This document shows, piece after piece, positions 1 through 5,081 of a stretch of DNA of 6,727 bases. The DNA comes from Bacteroidota bacterium (lineage in GTDB: Bacteria; Bacteroidota; Bacteroidia; Bacteroidales; CG2-30-32-10), in assembly GCA_013334735.1 (NCBI GenBank), contig JAAXXA010000167.1, positions 1 through 6,727 of the forward strand, written 5' to 3'. Each line of letters begins with the position of its first letter. Within the stretch, counting starts at the first letter, position 1. The position numbers and the translations under genes were made by a program. Under the pieces are notes generated by a model, which made no database searches, was not told the DNA's origin, and was given only the letters and a program-made list of their open reading frames with translations.

Positions 1-2
1 CA

Positions 3-2198
3 GCATCTTCACCTGTCAAATCGGAGTTAAACTCATTCACGCGGGTTTTCTTCGCCAACTATACAAAAACAACCGGATATCTACCGGTAAAGGCTTGTTG
101 TATGATGCCGCCTACCGCCCAATGTTTAACGGGGTGGCAGTATCGTAAAAAAATTACTGTTGATCAAACAAAAGTTGATGCCGATCTGACTAATTTTCCT
201 GTACTTATTTCACTTTCAAGTTCAAATTTTAATTTCAATAAAACCCGCCCCGACGGATATGATATACGTTTTACTTCTTCAGATGGAACTACTCTTTTAA
301 AATATGAAAGGGAAAGACACGATCAAACAAATAGTGTAGCGGAATATTGGGTAAAAGTTCATTCAGTTTCGGGAACTGTTAATACTGATATTTATATGTA
401 TTATGGTAAATCGGACGCAACAGATGGAGCAGAGCCCACTAATGTATGGGATGCCAACTTTAAGGCGGTTTATCATTTGAATCAAGACCCTTCAGGGGTT
501 GCTCCTCAAATTCAAAATAGCACAGTTAATACCTATCACGGAACTTCTCAGGGTTCAATGACTTCTGGTGATATAGTGGACGCTAAAATAGGGAAAGGAT
601 TAGATTTTGATGGAAGCGATGACTATATTGATTGCGGAAATTTAGTTACTAATTATACTCAATTTACTTTTTCAGTTTGGATTAAGTTAAACATTATTAC
701 AAATGATTACGGAGGTCCTTGGAGCCAGCAATCATTTGCCTATCCTCCTCCAGCTAATTCTAACTATCAGATGTACACTGGCTCAAGTACCAGCAGCTTT
801 GGAACTTGTGGCAGCTGGTCGGATGTTACGTCGTTTGAAACTCGTGTTACTCATAACATTGGGACAGGTTCCTGGCATCACATAGTTCAAACTTACGATG
901 GTTCTTATGTCAGGCAATATGATAATGGTACTGAGGTTAATAATGCTTCATTTTCAAGTAAAACTTTGGGAAATTCCAATTCATTTATTATTGGAAAAAC
1001 TGCCGGTTATCCCGGATTTCTTTCTGCTTTCTATCTTAATGGTATCGTTGATGAATTTATTATTTCCAATACTGCCCGCTCCGCCGCTTGGATTAAAGCG
1101 TCTTATAATTCGGAAATTAATTCGTTATTGACATTTGGAAATGAGGAAACTAATAATACAACCCAATGGTTAACCGGTTGGCAGTATCGCAAAAAGTTCA
1201 CTATTGATCAAACTAAAGTTGATGCCGATCTTACCGATTTTCCTGCGCTTGTATCACTTTCAAATACTAATTTTGATTTTAACAAAGCCCGCCCCGACGG
1301 ATATGATATTCGTTTTACAAATTGTGATGGAATAACTCCTTTAAAATATGAAAGGGAAAGGCACGATAAAACTAATAGTTTAGCCGAATATTGGGTGAAA
1401 TGTCCTTTTGTTTCAGGTACTGTTAATACGGAAATTTACATGTATTATGGCAAATCGGACGCCGTTGACGGGGCAGACCCTGAGAATGTTTGGGATAGTA
1501 ATTTCAAGATGGTTCAGCATTTAAAAAATGCCACAACTTCAACAATCACAGACGCCACTTCCAATCACAACAATGCAACAAAATTAGGAGCGAATGAACC
1601 TATAGAAGCTACAGGGCAGATTGCCAAAGGACAGGAGTTTGATGGCTCCAATGATCTTGTAAATCTATCCGCATCCGCAATGTTTGGTGGTGTAGCCGGC
1701 GCTTCAGGAACTATCAGCCTTTGGTTTAAATTAGATGTTAATAACAAAGTACAATATTTATGGGTTTATGATAAAAGCGATGCGCCCGAAATAAGATTTT
1801 ATTTGAGTAGTAGCGTTATTGCTTTTGGAGGTTATGACGGTGGGGGGTATCAATTTAATATTTATTCTGCTGTCAATACTATTAACATAAACACATGGTA
1901 TCACTTATTAGGAACATTCAAAACAAATGAAGCTATTCTTTATTTGAATGGAATGCAGGTTGGAAGTACAGATAATGTTTGCACAATTACAGATGCAACA
2001 CCTAACGAACACGAACTTGGCGATTATTCAAGATCGCACAATTATTTAGATGGGAAATTAGATGAGATCCGCATTTCTAATATTACTCGTTCTGCTGCTT
2101 GGGTTAAAGCTTCTTATAATTCGGAGAATAATACATTAATGACAAATGGAAATGAAGAATTTTTTAATCATACATTAAATTTTGGAACAAATTTTTAG
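3..2198 (+). CDS. Surface protein with two tandem DUF2341 + LamG units (5' end outside window)
   Basis: Likely an extracellular binding protein; the ligand is unknown. The frame is open from base 3, so the gene probably begins upstream. The first ATG (102) would give 698 residues starting two codons ahead of PPTAQ, with no signal peptide, which is unlikely for such a protein. Counting from that ATG, DUF2341 copy 1 starts near residue 7 (LTGWQYRKK) and runs to about 121. A LamG/concanavalin-A-like domain follows (FDGSDDYIDCG, FTFSVWIKL, GSWHHIVQTYDG, LNGIVDEFIISN). Copy 2 starts near residue 355 with the same order (FDGSNDLVNLS, ISLWFKL, NTWYHLLGTF, LDGKLDEIRISN). Each unit ends RSAAW-KASYNSE...GNEE. 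The protein stops soon after unit 2, with FNHTLNFGTNF, and no type IX sorting domain is visible. Domain calls are from motif recognition. LamG folds usually bind sugars or proteins; DUF2341 has no settled function. The first 33 codons (3-101) match nothing I recognise. Confidence 0.85.
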   Translation, partial: ASSPVKSELNSFTRVFFANYTKTTGYLPVKACCMMPPTAQCLTGWQYRKKITVDQTKVDADLTNFPVLISLSSSNFNFNKTRPDGYDIRFTSSDGTTLLKYERERHDQTNSVAEYWVKVHSVSGTVNTDIYMYYGKSDATDGAEPTNVWDANFKAVYHLNQDPSGVAPQIQNSTVNTYHGTSQGSMTSGDIVDAKIGKGLDFDGSDDYIDCGNLVTNYTQFTFSVWIKLNIITNDYGGPWSQQSFAYPPPANSNYQMYTGSSTSSFGTCGSWSDVTSFETRVTHNIGTGSWHHIVQTYDGSYVRQYDNGTEVNNASFSSKTLGNSNSFIIGKTAGYPGFLSAFYLNGIVDEFIISNTARSAAWIKASYNSEINSLLTFGNEETNNTTQWLTGWQYRKKFTIDQTKVDADLTDFPALVSLSNTNFDFNKARPDGYDIRFTNCDGITPLKYERERHDKTNSLAEYWVKCPFVSGTVNTEIYMYYGKSDAVDGADPENVWDSNFKMVQHLKNATTSTITDATSNHNNATKLGANEPIEATGQIAKGQEFDGSNDLVNLSASAMFGGVAGASGTISLWFKLDVNNKVQYLWVYDKSDAPEIRFYLSSSVIAFGGYDGGGYQFNIYSAVNTININTWYHLLGTFKTNEAILYLNGMQVGSTDNVCTITDATPNEHELGDYSRSHNYLDGKLDEIRISNITRSAAWVKASYNSENNTLMTNGNEEFFNHTLNFGTNF
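120..2159 (+). repeat. Tandem duplication of a DUF2341-LamG coding unit
   Basis: Unit 1 spans 120-1148 and unit 2 spans 1164-2159, offset by 1044 bases. The first 115 residues of each (120-464 and 1164-1508) are identical at 91 positions by hand count. The LamG cores that follow align poorly. The last 38 residues, from LNGIVDE or LDGKLDE to GNEE, agree at 26 positions. The repeat is therefore conserved at both ends and diverged in the middle. Confidence 0.85.
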
Positions 2199-2233
2199 GA
2201 TAAAAGAAATATCAGGGTTACATAGAAATTATT

Positions 2234-2257
2234 AATTCGCCGCGGCGAACGAATTTT
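2234..2257 (+). terminator. Palindrome with possible terminator hairpin after gene 1
   Basis: TTCGCCGCGGCGAA (2236-2249) is a perfect 14-base palindrome, 37 bases after the stop codon of gene 1. An alternative stem pairs AATTCG (2234-2239) with CGAATT (2250-2255) and is followed by only two further T residues. The short T run makes a Rho-independent terminator only a possibility. The core resembles a second palindrome at 5001-5015, so it may instead be a dispersed intergenic element or a protein-binding site. Confidence 0.4.
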
Positions 2258-2280
2258 ACCGAGTACCGATTCCCGAACAT

Positions 2281-2301
2281 CATTAACCAATAACTAATAA
2301 C
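2281..2301 (+). repeat. TAATAAC-type heptamer leader of gene 2
   Basis: Three consecutive 7-base units (CATTAAC, CAATAAC, TAATAAC) end one base before the ATG at 2303. No Shine-Dalgarno sequence is present, which fits the A/T-rich leaders usual in Bacteroidota. A related leader precedes gene 3. The repeated TAA triplets give stops in several frames just ahead of the start codon, which supports the choice of that ATG. Confidence 0.55.
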
Positions 2302-2302
2302 A

Positions 2303-4891
2303 ATGAAAACAAAAAAAACATATCCCTTGTGCCTTATGCCTTATGCCTTGTGCCTTCTTTTTACTTTTCCCTTTATAACTTTACAAACTTTTAACTCTCA
2401 CGCACAGAATGGAGGTGCAGCAATCAACACTACAGGCGCCGCTGCTGATAACTCGGCAATGCTTGATATAAGCTCCACCAATCAGGGAATGCGAATACCG
2501 AGAGTGAAATTATTATGTACAACAGACGTAACAACTATACAAAATCCTGTAAACAGTTTATTAGTATTTGATTCAATACCATCAGGCGATATTACTACTG
2601 CAGGATTTTATTATTGGGATACCACTGCAACACCAGACCAATGGCGGAAACTACTGACTTCCGGCACAGGATGGCAGTTAACAGGTAATTCTGGAACAAC
2701 AACAGGAACAAACTTTATTGGTACAACTGATAATAAAGATTTTGTTTTTAAAACTAATAACACTGAGTGGGCGAGAATTACATCAGGTGGCAATGTCGGT
2801 ATCGGGACAACAAGCCCAAATTATAAACAGGTAAATTCTTTTTTAAATACAGCTACCTCTTCTCAGCCATCTGATGCAGCTATTGGTTTAATGATTGCAA
2901 ATACCGGAAATACTGCAAATATGTGGTCAGGTATAGCTTTTTCCCAATCAGGGGGAACAACGTGGACTAATGATGCAGCCGGTATATTTGCCCAACATGT
3001 TGGAGTAACTCCAAGCCACAGGCAAACGGATTTAGCATTCTTTACTGTTGCAGATAATGCCGGTTCTGCTACCGAAAAAATAAGAGTATTAGGAAACGGT
3101 AATGTTGGCATTGGAACGACAAGTCCAAGAGGTCCTTTACATGTAAAAACAACACCTGCTACATTTTCTGCCACTGGTGGAACGATTACATATAGTGATG
3201 GTTATACCATTCATACCTTTACAACTTCAGGAACCTTTACTCCAAGTATTTTAGGGGCTGTTGAAGTTCTTGTAGTTGGTGGTGGTGGTGGTGGCTCTGC
3301 TGGAGCTAACGGAGGTGGACCTGGTGGAGCTGGTGGAGTTGTATATAATACATCGGTTGTTGTTACATCTCAACAATATGTTGTTACTGTTGGAGCTGGA
3401 GGATCTGGTTCTACCGGAGCAGGTGCAAATGGATACAGTTCGATGTTCTCTACGATAACCGCAATTGGCGGTGGCGGTGGAACAGTTGCAAGTATTGGTT
3501 CATCGGGGGGATCCGGTTCAGGAGCACCGGCTTCCAGCAATTCATATACTGGTGGGAGTGGAACGACAGGACAAGGCTTTCAAGGTGGAAATAATAACAT
3601 CACGAATCCATATCCTGCTGGTGGTGGCGGTGGTGCCGGAGCTGCCGGTGCAAATGGTTCGAGCTCACAATCTGGTAAGGGAGGTGATGGCATTTCATAT
3701 TCTATTTCCGGTTCTGTTGTCGTTTATGGTGGCGGTGGCGGCGGTGGCGGAACTTTCCAAGGTGCATCTCCGGGGGCAGGTGGTTCAGGTGGAGGTGGGG
3801 CAGGAAGCGGGCCAACAGGAAATGCTACTAGCGGAACAAATAATACCGGTGGCGGTGGCGGAGGTGCAGGTAATACTTCTGGTTCCGGTGGCAATGGCGG
3901 TTCCGGTATTGTCATAATAAGATATCCTACTATTCCTGCTGCAATTGATATCCTTGTAGTAAGTTCGGATAGTAAAGTCGGCATCGGGACAACAAGTCCG
4001 GTTTCACTGCTAAATATGGAAGGCAAAGGCTTGATAAATGAACTGTTTAGAATTTCAAATGATATAAATATTACAAAAGACAGTACTTTGGTTTATACAA
4101 GTGCAGGTAAAGTCGGCGTTGGGACGATATCTCCTGTTTCAACTTTAGAAACGTCCAAAACATCCGGCTGCTACTGGATATCGTCGAATCATAATTGGGG
4201 AGGGACAATAGAACCGCCCCAGGCAGTTACTATTACTAATTCTAAACCAAATGGTTATGATCCTATTTTAATTGGTAGAATGACTACTGGTACAGGTGTT
4301 TCAAAACCGGCTTTTGCTATTGGAATGGTCGGTACTCAGAATTGGGGTAATTCTAATGTTGCAGAACAAATAGGAGATTTATACTTTATTACTAGAGATA
4401 ACGCAGATGTTTTGCAAGAGAGAATGCGTATCACAAGCACGGGTAACATAGGCATTGGCACAGCTTCACCCGGTCATCTGCTTTCATTAAATGGCGGAGC
4501 ATACTGTGATGGCACTGGTTCGTGGGTTGCCGGTTCGGACAGCTCCTACAAGCGAAATATCAAAACAATGGATCAATACGGGCTGGAAGAAATTTTGAAC
4601 CTTCGTCCAGTAAGTTACATTCATAAAAAAGATAAAAACAATAAAATACAACTTGGTTTTATAGCGCAGGAAGTAAAACTTGTAATTTCCGAATTAGTAG
4701 AAGGAGAAGAAGGCTCTATGGGGATTGCTTATGACCGTATTGTTGTTGTGCTTGTTAATGCGATGAAAGAACAACAGAAGCAAATCAAAGAACAGCAAAA
4801 ATTCATAGAAAAACTGCAATTTGAAAATATAGAGGTGAAAGCTGAAATAAAGGAATTGAAAACAATAATTAAAGGCTTATCAAAAAAATAA
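2303..4891 (+). CDS. Secreted fibre-like protein: glycine-rich domain and C-terminal peptidase S74 chaperone domain
   Basis: Complete, 862 residues; likely a surface or released trimeric fibre/adhesin. Residues 1-34 form a Sec signal peptide (MKTKK, hydrophobic core, SHA|Q cut). Residues 38-120 are the Bacteroidota N-terminal module (AINTTGAAADNSAMLD, later FYYWDTTATPDQWRKLL). VGIGTTSP-type repeats begin near 164, 267, 558, 603 and 715. A glycine-rich domain (about 292-542) opens GGTITYSDGYTIHTF, contains many GGGGG runs, and closes GGSGIVIIRYP. Residues 745-862 are a peptidase S74 domain. Its SDSSYK motif gives the expected Ser745/Lys750 dyad, with GFIAQEV near 785 and a Lys/Glu/Gln-rich coiled coil from about 820. 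In known S74 proteins this domain trimerises the shaft and then cleaves itself off just before the Ser; cleavage between Gly744 and Ser745 is inferred here. The usual PELV reads SELV. The start is fixed by the signal peptide. Natural target unknown. Confidence 0.88.
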   Translation: MKTKKTYPLCLMPYALCLLFTFPFITLQTFNSHAQNGGAAINTTGAAADNSAMLDISSTNQGMRIPRVKLLCTTDVTTIQNPVNSLLVFDSIPSGDITTAGFYYWDTTATPDQWRKLLTSGTGWQLTGNSGTTTGTNFIGTTDNKDFVFKTNNTEWARITSGGNVGIGTTSPNYKQVNSFLNTATSSQPSDAAIGLMIANTGNTANMWSGIAFSQSGGTTWTNDAAGIFAQHVGVTPSHRQTDLAFFTVADNAGSATEKIRVLGNGNVGIGTTSPRGPLHVKTTPATFSATGGTITYSDGYTIHTFTTSGTFTPSILGAVEVLVVGGGGGGSAGANGGGPGGAGGVVYNTSVVVTSQQYVVTVGAGGSGSTGAGANGYSSMFSTITAIGGGGGTVASIGSSGGSGSGAPASSNSYTGGSGTTGQGFQGGNNNITNPYPAGGGGGAGAAGANGSSSQSGKGGDGISYSISGSVVVYGGGGGGGGTFQGASPGAGGSGGGGAGSGPTGNATSGTNNTGGGGGGAGNTSGSGGNGGSGIVIIRYPTIPAAIDILVVSSDSKVGIGTTSPVSLLNMEGKGLINELFRISNDINITKDSTLVYTSAGKVGVGTISPVSTLETSKTSGCYWISSNHNWGGTIEPPQAVTITNSKPNGYDPILIGRMTTGTGVSKPAFAIGMVGTQNWGNSNVAEQIGDLYFITRDNADVLQERMRITSTGNIGIGTASPGHLLSLNGGAYCDGTGSWVAGSDSSYKRNIKTMDQYGLEEILNLRPVSYIHKKDKNNKIQLGFIAQEVKLVISELVEGEEGSMGIAYDRIVVVLVNAMKEQQKQIKEQQKFIEKLQFENIEVKAEIKELKTIIKGLSKK
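2325..2359 (+). repeat. Heptanucleotide array encoding the signal-peptide core of gene 2
   Basis: Four exact-register 7-base units (CCTTGTG, CCTTATG, CCTTATG, CCTTGTG; 2325-2352) are followed by CCTTCTT (2353-2359). They encode about residues 8-19 (PLCLMPYALCLL), the hydrophobic core of the signal peptide. In this unit each of the three frames reads the same hydrophobic cycle. Loss of one unit would bring TAA at 2376 into frame and gain of one unit would bring in TAA at 2392. Confidence 0.85.
3254..3928 (+). repeat. Glycine-rich, GGT/GGC-repeat segment inside gene 2
   Basis: This segment encodes about residues 318-542 and is dominated by runs of GGT, GGC and GGA codons, for example near 3278-3295, 3468-3482, 3639-3653 and 3727-3750. 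It lies between the second and third VGIGTTSP repeats and has no counterpart in the paralogue at 5082. The local rise in G on the + strand also creates long spurious frames on both strands. Triplet slippage here would stay in frame. The ending GGSGIVIIRYP is typical of glycine-rich domains in phage tail and bacterial surface proteins. Confidence 0.8.
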
Positions 4892-4927
4892 AACGATTGT
4901 TAAATATGGAAGCAAAGAAGCCATAAC

Positions 4928-4983
4928 CTACAAGGCACAAGCTACAAGGCATAAGCTGCAAGTTACAAGCTGTAAGCTACAAG
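4928..4983 (+). repeat. Intergenic array of eight 7-base units
   Basis: Eight consecutive heptamers, each ending AAG (CTACAAG, GCACAAG, CTACAAG, GCATAAG, CTGCAAG, TTACAAG, CTGTAAG, CTACAAG), lie 36 bases after the stop of gene 2. Read on the - strand they become CTTGTAG/CTTGTGC/CTTATGC-type units. They are therefore an inverted, diverged relative of the CCTTRTG arrays inside the signal-peptide codons of genes 2 and 3. No gene is visible in this gap. Confidence 0.85.
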
Positions 4984-5000
4984 TTAGACTCTCTTATTAC

Positions 5001-5015
5001 TTCGCCTATGGCGGA
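5001..5015 (+). repeat. Imperfect palindrome, second copy of the intergenic TTCGCC...GGCGRA element
   Basis: TTCGCC (5001-5006), a TAT spacer, then GGCGGA (5010-5015). CGCC and GGCG can pair in a four-base stem. It matches the TTCGCC-GC-GGCGAA element at 2236-2249 on both arms except for the spacer and one arm base. Both copies sit in the gap ahead of a fibre gene, about 53 bases (gene 2) and 66 bases (gene 3) before the ATG. Function is unknown. Confidence 0.5.
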
Positions 5016-5043
5016 TGCCTTGTCAACTTTGTACTATATGAAA

Positions 5044-5080
5044 TTTTAACGAATAACTTAATAACTAATAACTAAATAAC
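5044..5080 (+). repeat. TAATAAC-type leader of gene 3
   Basis: Five units ending in AAC stand directly before the ATG at 5082: TTTTAAC, GAATAAC, TTAATAAC, TAATAAC and TAAATAAC. Three are 7 bases and two are 8. The leader is rich in TAA stops in all frames, so little readthrough could reach the start codon. It has no Shine-Dalgarno sequence and parallels the leader at 2281-2301. Confidence 0.55.
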
Positions 5081-5081
5081 T

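Noticed and set aside
84..91. Shine-Dalgarno (AAAGG) for a start at ATG 102
   Set aside because: Bacteroidota rarely rely on this signal, the spacing is long, and the frame is open upstream; kept only as a minor alternative.
2..148. Open + strand frame 2 at the window start, ending at TAA 146-148
   Set aside because: Short, no recognisable domain, and it competes with frame 3, which runs directly into the DUF2341 domain.
2863..3174. 103-codon - strand frame
   Set aside because: Antisense to gene 2; its VVPMPTLP string is just the complement of the repeated NVGIGTT codons, and the same string recurs in the frames at 5768-6010 and 6032-6328.
3465..3917. 150-codon + strand frame overlapping the glycine-rich part of gene 2
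   Set aside because: It is a shifted reading of GGT/GGC codons, giving Val/Ala/Glu-rich sequence with no domain, inside a well-supported gene.
3724..4026. 100-codon - strand frame rich in proline
   Set aside because: The proline runs are the complement of the GGN glycine codons of gene 2; no start signal or domain.
4928..4983. CRISPR-like array
   Set aside because: The units are 7 bases and directly adjacent, with no spacers and no cas genes.
5024..5031. CAACTTTG as a Bacteroidota -7 box (TAnnTTTG) for gene 3
   Set aside because: One mismatch at the first base and no convincing TTG-type -33 box at the right distance; too weak to annotate.
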